A stretch of 64,000 nt of DNA from the NCBI GenBank assembly GCA_964397045.1, contig CAYNHF010000006.1, positions 62,001 to 126,000 on the forward strand, given 5' to 3'. Positions within the stretch are counted from its first letter, which is position 1; each line of letters begins with the position of its first letter. Shown here in pieces: positions 27,191-35,228 of this stretch. The notes beneath the pieces were generated by a model, which saw only the letters and a program-made list of their open reading frames with translations, had not been told where the DNA came from and made no database searches. Source of the stretch: CAYNHF01 sp964397045. GTDB lineage: Bacteria; Actinomycetota; Acidimicrobiia; Spongiisociales; UBA5794. A program made the position numbers and the translations under genes.

Positions 27191-28102
27191 ATGGAACCGA
27201 CCAAACACATCTGGATGGACGGTGAGATGGTGGCGTGGGAAGACGCCAAGGTCCACGTCTTGAGTCATGCGCTGCACTACGGCACCGGCGTCTTCGAAGG
27301 CATCCGTGCCTACGAAACCCCCGAAGGGACCTCGGTCTTCCGGCTCACGGACCATATGGTCCGACTGCATCGGTCTGCCAAGGCGTACCAGATGGAGCTC
27401 GTGTGGTCGGTCCCGGAATTGGTGGAGGCCTCGAAACAACTATTGCGGGACAACGAACTCGCAAGTGGCTACGTGCGGCCACTCGTGTTTCTGGAGCTGG
27501 GGGCGATCGGCCTCAATCCGGCGAACGCCCGCGTGCGCACCGCCATCATCAGCTGGGAATGGGGGGCGTATCTCGGTGAAGAGGGGGTTCGCCGGGGGAT
27601 CAGAGTGCGGGTGTCCTCCTGGCGGCGCTTCTCCAACGACGCGTTCCCCAATGCCAAAGCTACCGGTACGTACATCAATTCGATCCTCGCCAAGATGGAG
27701 GCGGTGCGCGCCGGCTACGACGAGGCCATCATGCTCAATCAAGACGGCGTCATCTCCGAGGGCAGTGGCGAGAACCTGTTCATGGTGCGTGGCGGCACGG
27801 TGATCACCCCGCCGGTCGCGGTGGGATGTCTAGACGGCATCACGCGGGATACCGCAATCACACTGTTGCGAGACGATGGCTTCGAAGTTGTCGAGCGCAC
27901 GATCGATCGCTCCGACCTCTACTACTGCGACGAGCTGTTCATGACGGGTACCGCGGCCGAAGTGACGCCGGTACGAGACGTTGACGATCGTGCCGTGGCA
28001 GACGGCACCCCCGGGCCGGTGACACGTCGGGCTCAGGCCCTCTTCGAGGAGACCGTGACCGGCAAGCTCGGAACCCACCCCGAGTGGCTGGAGATGGTTT
28101 GA
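27191..28102 (+). CDS. ilvE: branched-chain amino acid aminotransferase
   Basis: 303-residue fold-type IV PLP enzyme, the last step to leucine, isoleucine and valine. Visible are HALHYGTGVFEGIRAY, RPLVFLELG, the PLP lysine K156 in NAKATGTYINS, EGSGENLFMVRGG and FMTGTAAEVTPV, all as in IlvE. ATG start at 27191 with only a weak upstream purine run. Confidence 0.95.
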   Translation: MEPTKHIWMDGEMVAWEDAKVHVLSHALHYGTGVFEGIRAYETPEGTSVFRLTDHMVRLHRSAKAYQMELVWSVPELVEASKQLLRDNELASGYVRPLVFLELGAIGLNPANARVRTAIISWEWGAYLGEEGVRRGIRVRVSSWRRFSNDAFPNAKATGTYINSILAKMEAVRAGYDEAIMLNQDGVISEGSGENLFMVRGGTVITPPVAVGCLDGITRDTAITLLRDDGFEVVERTIDRSDLYYCDELFMTGTAAEVTPVRDVDDRAVADGTPGPVTRRAQALFEETVTGKLGTHPEWLEMV

Positions 28103-28218
28103 GCTGAGTGTGGGTGGGAAGGCTGCGGTTGGCGGTCTTCGCCACCGCACCTAGGCTCGGTCCGTCCATCGAAATAGGCCGGTCTCCATTGGGTCAACAG
28201 CCAAATGTTCCATTCGAC

Positions 28219-28701
28219 ATGTCCGATTTGCCGCGCCCGACCCCCAAGCCGGCTCCAGCCAAGCGCTGGTCGCCGCAACGGCCCGGCGACCTGAAGACCC
28301 CGCAGGAGGTTCCTACGGGTGGCGCATTCGGAGCCGTCGGCCCGGACACCGGGTATGCCGCCCTGCTGATCGCTGATCGCGAGATCGCGCTCGCTCCCAA
28401 CGAGGACCGGCATCAGGTGGATACCGCAGTCACCGCGCTGGCGGGGGCTCGTGCCTCGCGATGCGGCAGGGCTCCGACCGGTGAGGACATCGACATCGCT
28501 CTGCTCCTGCTCGGCTACGACGAGGAGGCTCAAGCCGACGAAGATCTCGCAGCAGAGCGCCGCAGTTGGCTTGCTCGGCTCGGTCACGGTTCAGCAGGCG
28601 GCAGGGAACTCGTTGCCGCGGTTCGGCCAGAGGTGCTGACGTCGACTCAGGGTGAGATTCGCGCTCGCAGGCGAGCCGGCGAAGCCCTCATCGAGCGTTG
28701 A
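28219..28701 (+). CDS. conserved-looking hypothetical protein
   Basis: 160 residues from ATG 28219; an earlier in-frame start at 28108 would add 37 residues of low-complexity sequence. The proline-rich N terminus (PRPTPKPAPAKRW) is followed by a mainly helical, acidic domain: PDTGYAALLIADREIAL, then NEDRHQVDTAVTALAGARASRCGRAP and an aspartate/glutamate-rich helix. No signal peptide or membrane segment, and no catalytic motif. It lies 44 bp before the FAH-family gene on the same strand. Function unknown. Confidence 0.65.
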   Translation: MSDLPRPTPKPAPAKRWSPQRPGDLKTPQEVPTGGAFGAVGPDTGYAALLIADREIALAPNEDRHQVDTAVTALAGARASRCGRAPTGEDIDIALLLLGYDEEAQADEDLAAERRSWLARLGHGSAGGRELVAAVRPEVLTSTQGEIRARRRAGEALIER

Positions 28702-28745
28702 GGGCGACGTTCGTACATCGTTCGTACTGAGGAAGGGACTGACTC

Positions 28746-29507
28746 ATGAAGATCGTGCGAGTCGACAGTGAGGTGGATGACATCGCGTACGGCGCGGTCG
28801 AACCGGAGGGTATCCGCCTCCATCGCGGATCTCCGCTGGTGGCCTGGGAGCCGACCGAGACGGTGTTGTCGTGGGATCAAGCGCGCCTGCTGGCTCCGGT
28901 GATCCCCACCAAGGTGGTCGCCGTCGGCAAGAACTACGTTGACCACGCAACGGAGATGGGCGGGGAGCTCCCTGAACGTCCGCTGATCTTTCTGAAACCG
29001 CCGACTGCGGTGATCGGCCCGCTCCAGCCGGTGAGATACCCTCCTGAAACCAACGAACTGCACCACGAGGCTGAGCTTGCGGTGGTGATCGGCAAGGTCA
29101 CGCACGACATTCGGATCGAGGACGTCGGTCCGCACATCCTCGGCTACACAGCGGCCAACGACGTGACGGCTCGCGACATTCAGCGTTCGGAGAGTCAGTG
29201 GACTCGCGCCAAGGGTTTCGACACGTTCTGTCCGCTCGGTCCTGCCATCGATACCGAGTTGGATCCGCTGGAGGGCCTGTCGATCATCGCACGAGTGAAT
29301 GGTGAGATCCGGCAGTCCGGCTCGACCAGTGATCTCGTGTTCGGTGTCGGCGAGCTGGTGTCGTACATCAGCAAGGTGATGACCCTGCTGCCGGGCGATG
29401 TCATCCTCACCGGCACTCCCTCGGGGGTGGGTCCGGTGGAGCCGGGGGACCGGATGGAAGTCGAGATCGAGGGCATCGGCGTGCTGGTGAACCCGGTGAT
29501 CGGCTGA
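28746..29507 (+). CDS. fumarylacetoacetate hydrolase family protein
   Basis: 253 residues. The FAH-type metal site is seen in VGKNYVDHATEMG, HHEAELAVVIG (metal glutamates) and YTAANDVTARDIQ, with GTPSGVGPVEPGD near the end. The family splits or decarboxylates 2-oxo/acylpyruvate-type acids such as 2-hydroxyhepta-2,4-diene-1,7-dioate; this member's substrate is not known. AGGAAGGG precedes the ATG. Its TGA overlaps the gltX ATG by one base. Confidence 0.87.
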   Translation: MKIVRVDSEVDDIAYGAVEPEGIRLHRGSPLVAWEPTETVLSWDQARLLAPVIPTKVVAVGKNYVDHATEMGGELPERPLIFLKPPTAVIGPLQPVRYPPETNELHHEAELAVVIGKVTHDIRIEDVGPHILGYTAANDVTARDIQRSESQWTRAKGFDTFCPLGPAIDTELDPLEGLSIIARVNGEIRQSGSTSDLVFGVGELVSYISKVMTLLPGDVILTGTPSGVGPVEPGDRMEVEIEGIGVLVNPVIG

Positions 29508-30952
29508 TGTCGGTCCGGGTTCGCTTCGCCCCTTCTCCGACGGGGTTTCTGCACGTTGGCGGTGGGCGCACCGTGCTCTACAACTACCTGTTCGCCCGTC
29601 ACAGCGGCGGCACGCTCGTGTTACGCAGTGACGATACCGATCAGGCTCGCAGCACCGAGGAGTACGCAGACGACATCGTCGAGAGTCTGGGTTGGCTGGG
29701 AATCGATTGGGACGAGGGGATCTTGGAGGGAGGTCCGCACGCTCCATATCGTCAGAGCGAGCGGACCGAGCGATATCGTCAGGTCGCCTACGAGCTCGTC
29801 GTGTCCGGCCACGCGTACTACAGCCTCGAGACCCGGGGACAACTCGATGCGTTCCGGAGTGAGGCCCAGAAAGCGGGCGCATCCCCTGCGTACGACGGCA
29901 GGTTCCGCGTGTCGACAGAGGAAGCTGCGGCCAGGGTCGAGGCCGGGGAGCAAGCCCCAATCCGCTTCGCGGTTCCCCGTCCTGGACGCACCGAATTCAC
30001 AGACGCGGTCAAGGGCGCCATGGTCTTCGACCACACCCAAGTAGACGACTTCGTGATCCTGCGATCCGATGGTTCGCCCACCTATCACCTGGCCAGCACC
30101 ATCGATGACTGCGACTTCGCGATCACGCACGTGGTACGTGGTGAGGATCTGCTGCCATCGACGCCGAAGCACATTCTGTTGACACAGGCGATGGGGTTCG
30201 AGCCACCCGTGTATGCCCACCTCTCGCTGCTGATGGGCCCGGACGGCAGCAAACTATCGAAACGCCACGGTCACACCGCGATCCGTGCCTACCGCGAGGC
30301 AGGCTACTTACCGGAGGCGATGCGCAACTACCTGGCGATCCTCGGCTGGTCGCCGGGCCCGGACGAGGAGATCGTCTCGCTCGACGAGATGGTGCGCCGG
30401 TTCGAGCTGAGTGACGTTTCCACGAATCCGGCGGTCTTCGACGTGACCAAGCTGGAGTGGATGAACGGGGTGTACATCAGGGCGCTCGACGCGACCGAGT
30501 TTGGGGCGCAAGTGACGCCCTTGGTGGAGGCCGATCTCGGCCGGGCGCTGACTGCCGCCGAAGCCGAATCTCTCGTGGCGATAGTGCCCCTGGTTCAGGA
30601 GCGGACCAAGGTCCTCGCTGAAGTGGCCCCTCAGGTGCGGTTCCTATTCGTCGAGGATCTCGAATATGACTCAGCATCGTGGGAGAAGATCATGACTGCT
30701 GCCGAAGCGCCACTTGCCATTTCGGAGGCGATGGCTCGCCTAGGCGCACTCGAGACCTGGGACGATGAGCACATCGAGGCCGCATTGCGAGGGATCGTGG
30801 CCGATCACGGCATCGGAGCGAGGAAGGCCTTTCAGCCGGTCCGGGTCGCGGTGACTGGTTCGGCGGTCAGCCCGCCGTTGTTCGAATCGATGACCGTGCT
30901 GGGTCGCGAGCGAACCCTGGACCGCCTTGCCACGGTACAAGAGCGCTTGTGA
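29507..30952 (+). CDS. gltX: glutamyl-tRNA synthetase
   Basis: 481-residue class I synthetase. The HIGH-type motif is in PTGFLHVGGGRT and the KMSKS-type motif is KLSKR at about 249-253. A zinc region is not obvious, as in many actinobacterial GluRS. The C-terminal half is the helical anticodon-binding domain. It lies just upstream of tRNA-Gln and tRNA-Glu genes, and gatCAB is in the same window, so a non-discriminating enzyme charging both tRNAs is plausible but not provable here. ATG overlaps the upstream stop. Confidence 0.95.
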   Translation: MSVRVRFAPSPTGFLHVGGGRTVLYNYLFARHSGGTLVLRSDDTDQARSTEEYADDIVESLGWLGIDWDEGILEGGPHAPYRQSERTERYRQVAYELVVSGHAYYSLETRGQLDAFRSEAQKAGASPAYDGRFRVSTEEAAARVEAGEQAPIRFAVPRPGRTEFTDAVKGAMVFDHTQVDDFVILRSDGSPTYHLASTIDDCDFAITHVVRGEDLLPSTPKHILLTQAMGFEPPVYAHLSLLMGPDGSKLSKRHGHTAIRAYREAGYLPEAMRNYLAILGWSPGPDEEIVSLDEMVRRFELSDVSTNPAVFDVTKLEWMNGVYIRALDATEFGAQVTPLVEADLGRALTAAEAESLVAIVPLVQERTKVLAEVAPQVRFLFVEDLEYDSASWEKIMTAAEAPLAISEAMARLGALETWDDEHIEAALRGIVADHGIGARKAFQPVRVAVTGSAVSPPLFESMTVLGRERTLDRLATVQERL

Positions 30953-31317
30953 TCGGGTTCAGCGGGCTGGTCACGTTTCTGCCGGTCTCGGACCTGGAGG
31001 CCGCTCACGAGTTCTACGCGAATGTACTCGGACTCGAACTGGCGATCGACCAGGAGTCATGCCAAATCTACCGGGTCGCGACCGGCGGCTTCATCGGGAT
31101 CTGTGAGCACCTCGACGGTGAATCGGGGGGCGTGATCACGACGCTGGTGACCGAGGCCGTAGACGACTGGTACTCCCGGCTGGAGGCTGCAGGGGTCGCG
31201 CTCGAAGCGCAGCCGCGACAGAACGAGCGATTTGGCATCTACCACTTTTTCGTGACCGATCCGTCGGGAAACCGGCTGGAAGTGCAGCGATTCAAGTCTC
31301 CGGGTCTCCCAGCCTGA
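30949..31317 (+). CDS. VOC-family glyoxalase/bleomycin-resistance-type protein
   Basis: 122 residues with the paired beta-alpha-beta-beta-beta modules of the vicinal-oxygen-chelate fold. The N terminus is LVTFLPVSDLEAAHEFYANVLGLEL and the end is FVTDPSGNRLEVQRF, whose glutamate is a usual metal ligand. GTG start in a 4-bp overlap with gltX. Could be a dioxygenase, isomerase or binding protein; the substrate is unknown. Confidence 0.83.
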   Translation: MIGFSGLVTFLPVSDLEAAHEFYANVLGLELAIDQESCQIYRVATGGFIGICEHLDGESGGVITTLVTEAVDDWYSRLEAAGVALEAQPRQNERFGIYHFFVTDPSGNRLEVQRFKSPGLPA

Positions 31318-31341
31318 GTCAAGCCGTCGCGGCATCGAGGG

Positions 31342-31370
31342 TTGCCATAACTCCCACCCTTTCGTATCCT
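31342..31370 (+). promoter_or_regulatory. sigma70-type promoter of tRNA-Gln
   Basis: TTGCCA (-35, 31342-31347), a 17-bp spacer and TATCCT (-10, 31365-31370) place transcription start near 31377, seven bases before the mature tRNA 5' end. Spacing and both boxes fit the vegetative consensus well. Confidence 0.7.
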
Positions 31371-31383
31371 TCCCGTCGCCCGT

Positions 31384-31455
31384 TCGGGGGTGGTGTAATT
31401 GGCAACACAGCAGGTTCTGGTCCTGTCGTTGGGGGTTCGAGTCCTCCCCCCCGAG
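31384..31455 (+). tRNA. tRNA-Gln (anticodon CTG)
   Basis: Full cloverleaf. The acceptor TCGGGGG pairs with CCCCCGA. The D-arm is GTGTAATTGGCAACAC. The anticodon stem GCAGG/CCTGT holds loop TTCTGGT with CTG. The T-arm is GGGGG-TTCGAGT-CCTCC, with a G discriminator at 31455. CCA is not encoded (CCG follows). It reads CAG codons. Confidence 0.95.
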
Positions 31456-31588
31456 CCGGTGGTAGCACGCGGCAATCTGTTGCGTCGCTCCCGCCACAGG
31501 TGTTGAAGCAGCATCGCTCGCGTCGTTGCGAGCCGGCAGTTCCGACATCCAGCGCGTGGCCACGCGCAGACGGCGATCGACTGCCGTT

Positions 31589-31594
31589 TACTAT
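31589..31594 (+). promoter_or_regulatory. candidate -10 box of tRNA-Glu
   Basis: TACTAT lies 18 bp before the tRNA-Glu 5' end, the right distance for a short leader. A convincing -35 is not visible 16-18 bp upstream. tRNA-Glu could also be reached by read-through from the tRNA-Gln promoter. Confidence 0.4.
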
Positions 31595-31611
31595 CTGGCC
31601 GCATGCACTCT

Positions 31612-31687
31612 GGCCCCGTCGTCTAGGGGCCTAGGACGCCGCCCTCTCAAGGCGGTAACGCCGGTTCGAATCCGGTCGGGGCTACCA
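31612..31687 (+). tRNA. tRNA-Glu (anticodon CTC)
   Basis: Acceptor GGCCCCG pairs with CGGGGCT (one G-T pair at the end). The anticodon stem CCGCC/GGCGG holds loop CTCTCAA with CTC. The T-arm is GCCGG-TTCGAAT-CCGGT, with discriminator A at 31684 and encoded CCA at 31685-31687. It reads GAG codons. Confidence 0.96.
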
Positions 31688-31691
31688 GAGT

Positions 31692-31719
31692 GAGAGCCCG
31701 GGCTTCGGCCCGGGCTCTT
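31692..31719 (+). terminator. intrinsic terminator after tRNA-Glu
   Basis: A ten-base perfect stem, GAGCCCGGGC against GCCCGGGCTC (31694-31703/31708-31717), around a TTCG tetraloop, extendable by two pairs. It lies immediately 3' of the tRNA. A short CTTCC rather than a long T run follows. Confidence 0.8.
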
Positions 31720-31778
31720 CCGCGTGGCTGCCGGCGGTGCCGGCGGTGCCGGCTGCTCGCCCCCTCTAGGGTTCCCGG

Positions 31779-32243
31779 ATGGCTTCCTATCCCGTGCGCG
31801 CGGTCCGGGTCGATGCGTTCGTCCCGGCTCCGCCGGAAAAGGTGTTCGCATTCGTCGCGGACACCCGTAACGACCCAAGATGGTGCAGCAATGTCGACAC
31901 TGCGGAGCTGATGTCGGGGGACGAGGTGGCAGTGGGCACCCGGTTTCGCTTCCACCAGCATCTCGAGCGACCGCGCCGCCCTCGGCTCGAGTTCGACGTC
32001 GATGTCGAGGTGGTCGGACTCGACGACCGCTCGATCACCTGGCACACGACGGACAAGTTCCAGAAACGGGTGATCTCCCTCACCGTCGAACCTGCCTCAG
32101 GTGGGGCGCGTGTCACTCAGGTCACGAACGCTTCGTTCCGCAAGCCTCCAGGCGTCGCGAAGTGGGTGTACCCGATCCTCGCTCGACGCACGCTCCAGCG
32201 GCAGTTCGTAGACCTGGCTGCAGTTTTCGCGACACACGGCTGA
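31779..32243 (+). CDS. SRPBCC family protein (polyketide cyclase/dehydrase-like)
   Basis: 154 residues of the helix-grip fold. It begins with RAVRVDAFVPAPPEKVFAFVADTRNDPRWC, a very typical SRPBCC opening, and ends in a long amphipathic helix (LARRTLQRQFVDLAAVF). Such proteins bind hydrophobic ligands; no enzymatic role can be assigned. It is the second SRPBCC protein in this window, after 2112-2540. Convergent with the SDR gene. Confidence 0.8.
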   Translation: MASYPVRAVRVDAFVPAPPEKVFAFVADTRNDPRWCSNVDTAELMSGDEVAVGTRFRFHQHLERPRRPRLEFDVDVEVVGLDDRSITWHTTDKFQKRVISLTVEPASGGARVTQVTNASFRKPPGVAKWVYPILARRTLQRQFVDLAAVFATHG

Positions 32244-32262
32244 GATGCCGGTGTCCTCGGCT

Positions 32263-32973
32263 TCAGCTCTGGCCGTAGACGGGGATGGCTGCGCCATCGA
32301 TCACCTCTGATTCAGGCGAGGCGAGGAAATCGATGACCGTTGCGATCTCGTGCGGCTTGGGCCACTTGACATAGTCGGCGTAGGGCAGCGCGTCGCGCGT
32401 CGCCTCGGTGTCGATGACGGCAGGCATCAGTGCGTTCGCGGTGACGTTGGTGTGGTCCAATTCGACGGCGACGCTCTTGGCGAGCGTGAGGACGCCGGCC
32501 TTCGCCATGTTGAACGCAGCCTGGCCCGTCGGCGGATCGATGGCGGCTCGGCTCGACACCACGATGATGCGGCCCCAATCGGCGTCGACCATGTGCGGGA
32601 TGGCGGCTCGAACCACGTAGAAGGTCGATCGGAGGTTGAGGTCGATCATTCGCTCGAAGCGCACGTCGTCGGTTTCAGTGACGTCGCGACCTCCTGCCCA
32701 GGCTCCGACCAGCGAGCACAACACGTTGACGGTGCCGAAGGTCTCCGCGACTTCGTCCATGAAGGCTTGGACCTGCACTGGGTCGGTGCAGTCGACTCGA
32801 CGAAGGATTCCCTCGTCGTTGTCGAATCCAACTTCCTCCTCGAACTCGCTCGCTTCTTCGGGGGCGATGTAGCTGATTGCGATCTTGAAGTTGCGTCGGA
32901 TCAACAGCGGAACGATGGCCCGGCCGAGCGCTCCGGTCCCGCCGGTGATGACGGCGACATTGGCGTCTTGCAT
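32263..32973 (-). CDS. short-chain dehydrogenase/reductase-like protein with Phe for the catalytic Tyr
   Basis: 236 residues from ATG 32973. Rossmann nucleotide motif TGGTGALG, a family-like LVGAW region after strand 4, and the catalytic serine in VVSSRAA are seen. The YxxxK motif reads FNMAK: residue 154 is phenylalanine (codon complement at 32512-32514) while K158 is kept. Loss of the tyrosine hydroxyl usually abolishes SDR reduction, so this may be a binding or regulatory homologue or use another mechanism. A 14-bp palindrome lies 34 bp upstream. Confidence 0.8.
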   Translation of the reverse strand: MQDANVAVITGGTGALGRAIVPLLIRRNFKIAISYIAPEEASEFEEEVGFDNDEGILRRVDCTDPVQVQAFMDEVAETFGTVNVLCSLVGAWAGGRDVTETDDVRFERMIDLNLRSTFYVVRAAIPHMVDADWGRIIVVSSRAAIDPPTGQAAFNMAKAGVLTLAKSVAVELDHTNVTANALMPAVIDTEATRDALPYADYVKWPKPHEIATVIDFLASPESEVIDGAAIPVYGQS

Positions 32974-33006
32974 GGGAAACACCCTAGATGGGTGCCGGGG
33001 AAATTC

Positions 33007-33020
33007 CATGACGAGTCATG
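33007..33020. repeat. palindrome CATGAC-GA-GTCATG upstream of the SDR-like gene
   Basis: Two exact 6-bp arms around two bases, centred about 40 bp upstream of the SDR-like ATG on the minus strand, where an operator would sit. No regulator gene is adjacent. Could be a chance palindrome. Confidence 0.35.
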
Positions 33021-33252
33021 CGCGGCTTTCGCGAGGTCGATCTCGCCGCCCGTGGCTTCCGGGCGCCGACGTCCTGCCCTCAGTGGAGATTGGCGCCGCG
33101 GAGGAGTGAGCACGATCCATCGACGCTCACCCTGTGATGCGCCGCGGTGCTGCGGACCTCAGCTCCGATTGCCGGCAGGCAGCAGCTCAGAGTGCGATGG
33201 TCGCCTGAGCGTGGCTACGATGGGAGCGACGCCGTTGACAGTGGAGGGTTCC

Positions 33253-34461
33253 GTGGCCTCAATAACTCTTGAAGAGCTTGGGAAGATCTATCCGGATGGC
33301 ACTCGTGCCGTTGGTGACGTGAACCTGACGATCGAGGATGGTGAGTTCCTGGTGCTGGTCGGGCCTTCGGGCTGCGGCAAGTCGACGGTTCTTCGCATGA
33401 TCGCGGGCCTCGAGGATATTTCTGAGGGCACCATGATGATCGGTGACCAGGTCGTAAACGACGTGCAGCCGAAAGATCGTGACATCGCGATGGTGTTCCA
33501 GAACTACGCGCTGTATCCGCACATGTCCGTGTTCGACAACATGGCGTTCGGGTTGAAGCTCCGCAAGATGCCGAAGGACGAGATCAAGCGGCGGGTGAAC
33601 GAGGCCGCGGAGACCCTTGAGATCACGGAATTCCTGGAGCGCAAACCGAAGGCATTGTCCGGCGGTCAGCGCCAGCGTGTGGCGATGGGGCGTGCAATCG
33701 TGCGCGAACCCAAGGCGTTCTTGATGGACGAGCCGTTGTCGAACCTCGATGCGAAGCTGCGGGTTCAGATGCGCACCGAACTGGGTTTGCTACACACACG
33801 GCTGCAGACGACGACGGTGTATGTGACCCATGATCAGGTCGAGGCGATGACGCTGGGCCACCGGGTGGCGGTGCTGAAGCCGGTGACGGCGAAGCGGCCA
33901 GACAATCTGCAGCAGGTGGCGCCACCCGCCGAGCTGTTCAACAACCCCGTCAACTTGTTCGTAGCTGGTTTCATCGGCAGCCCTGCCATGAACCTGGTCG
34001 ACGGCACGCTGGAATCCTCGGACGGCCAGGTCAAGGCCAAGTTCGCAGACGCCAGTCTGATTGTGGACGCTCGGGCGCTCGAACGGCATCCCGGCATCGA
34101 GAACCACATGGGTGAGCCGCTGGTGATCGGGATCCGCCCGGGCGACTTCGAAGCTGCTTCGGTGGCAGGTGCTGCTCCCGGTCGGACCATGGAAGCCAAT
34201 GTGGACGTGGCAGAGATGCTCGGGTCGGAGACCTTCGTCCATTACCAGGTTGACACCCCACCAGTGATGACCCCGGACATTGAGGAACTGCTGGCCGATT
34301 CGGGCGCCGATCTCGAATCGCTTGGTGACAAGACCGCATTCTCGGCCCGGGTGAGTTCGGACGTGGTTGCCCGACCGGGTGATCGCGTCGAACTCGTCGT
34401 TGACACTTCGAAGATGCACTTTTTCGACCCGGGGAGCGGGTTGCGCTTCGGCGCCAAGTAG
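33253..34461 (+). CDS. MalK/UgpC/MsmK-type ABC transporter ATP-binding protein
   Basis: 402 residues. The ATPase domain has Walker A GPSGCGKST, signature LSGGQRQRV, Walker B FLMDEP, D-loop SNLDAKLR and switch VTHD. The long C-terminal regulatory OB/TOBE part is of the sugar-import type. GTG 33253 is chosen because GGAGGG ends four bases upstream and the protein then starts ASITLEELGKIY as in relatives; the frame is open much further 5' without support. No permease or binding protein is adjacent, so it may energise a transporter encoded elsewhere, as MsmK does. Confidence 0.9.
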   Translation: MASITLEELGKIYPDGTRAVGDVNLTIEDGEFLVLVGPSGCGKSTVLRMIAGLEDISEGTMMIGDQVVNDVQPKDRDIAMVFQNYALYPHMSVFDNMAFGLKLRKMPKDEIKRRVNEAAETLEITEFLERKPKALSGGQRQRVAMGRAIVREPKAFLMDEPLSNLDAKLRVQMRTELGLLHTRLQTTTVYVTHDQVEAMTLGHRVAVLKPVTAKRPDNLQQVAPPAELFNNPVNLFVAGFIGSPAMNLVDGTLESSDGQVKAKFADASLIVDARALERHPGIENHMGEPLVIGIRPGDFEAASVAGAAPGRTMEANVDVAEMLGSETFVHYQVDTPPVMTPDIEELLADSGADLESLGDKTAFSARVSSDVVARPGDRVELVVDTSKMHFFDPGSGLRFGAK

Positions 34462-34505
34462 CCGGGCCACCGGCGTGAGTCGATGCCTCCTGGGTATCCG
34501 GCAGC

Positions 34506-35228
34506 CTACGGTGTGATGCGCTTGAACGCTTCGGCATAGTCCAACTCGGTTCCCTCCGCGGACTCGGACGCGTAACCGACCAGGTGGTCGTGAAAGGCAA
34601 GCCGCGACTCTTCGTCGTCGTGCGCTCCGCCCATCGTGGTAGTCCCCTGTGACGAGTGGCAGAGCAGCGCGGCGACCTTGGTGCCAATCGTTGAGGCGAC
34701 GTCCTCCCGATGGTCGGGTTCGGCCGCAGACCACAACATCAGGTGGCTGGGTCGATGCGCAGGTAGTCCCTGGTCCGGGAAGAAGAGGTGGTCGCGGGCT
34801 GCAACCACGCCGTCAACCACTGCCAGACCGGTGGCTCGATGATCGGGGTGAAGCTGGTAAGGCTTCCACGGATCGTGGCTCAGCACCACGTCCGGCCGGG
34901 CCATCCGGATCTGAAGGCAGATTTCGGCGCGGAGATCCATCGTATAAGCCAACTCGCCGTCGATATGGCCGAGGTGGACGATGTGAGCAGCTCCGAGGAT
35001 GCGCGCCGCTTCTCGCTGTTCGTCCATCCGGGTTGCCACGAGCAGGCTGGGATCCATCGCCGGGTCCCACGTGCCTTTGGACCCGTCGGTGACGATGACA
35101 AGCGTGACGTCACAGCCGGCCGCAGCCCAGCGCGCCAGGGTGCCGCCCGCTCCGAACTCGATGTCATCAGGATGGGCACCGATGGCGAGCGCTCGATCCG
35201 GTGTCACGACATTGGTGGGTAGCGTCAT
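34506..35228 (-). CDS. PIG-L family deacetylase
   Basis: 240 residues from ATG 35228. Zinc N-deacetylase fold with the metal motif AHPDD near residue 18 and the later histidine pair in HPDHRATG. Relatives remove acetyl groups from N-acetylglucosaminyl lipids or from mycothiol precursors (MshB). This one is a distinct paralogue from the mca gene at 44.7 kb, and its substrate is open. Its start overlaps the cofC stop by 4 bp, so the two are co-translated, which hints at a linked role that I cannot name. Confidence 0.85.
   Translation of the reverse strand: MTLPTNVVTPDRALAIGAHPDDIEFGAGGTLARWAAAGCDVTLVIVTDGSKGTWDPAMDPSLLVATRMDEQREAARILGAAHIVHLGHIDGELAYTMDLRAEICLQIRMARPDVVLSHDPWKPYQLHPDHRATGLAVVDGVVAARDHLFFPDQGLPAHRPSHLMLWSAAEPDHREDVASTIGTKVAALLCHSSQGTTTMGGAHDDEESRLAFHDHLVGYASESAEGTELDYAEAFKRITP

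Noticed and set aside
32350..33252. N-terminal extension of the MalK-type ATPase frame
   Set aside because: It is antisense to the SDR-like gene, and a clear ribosome-binding site marks GTG 33253.
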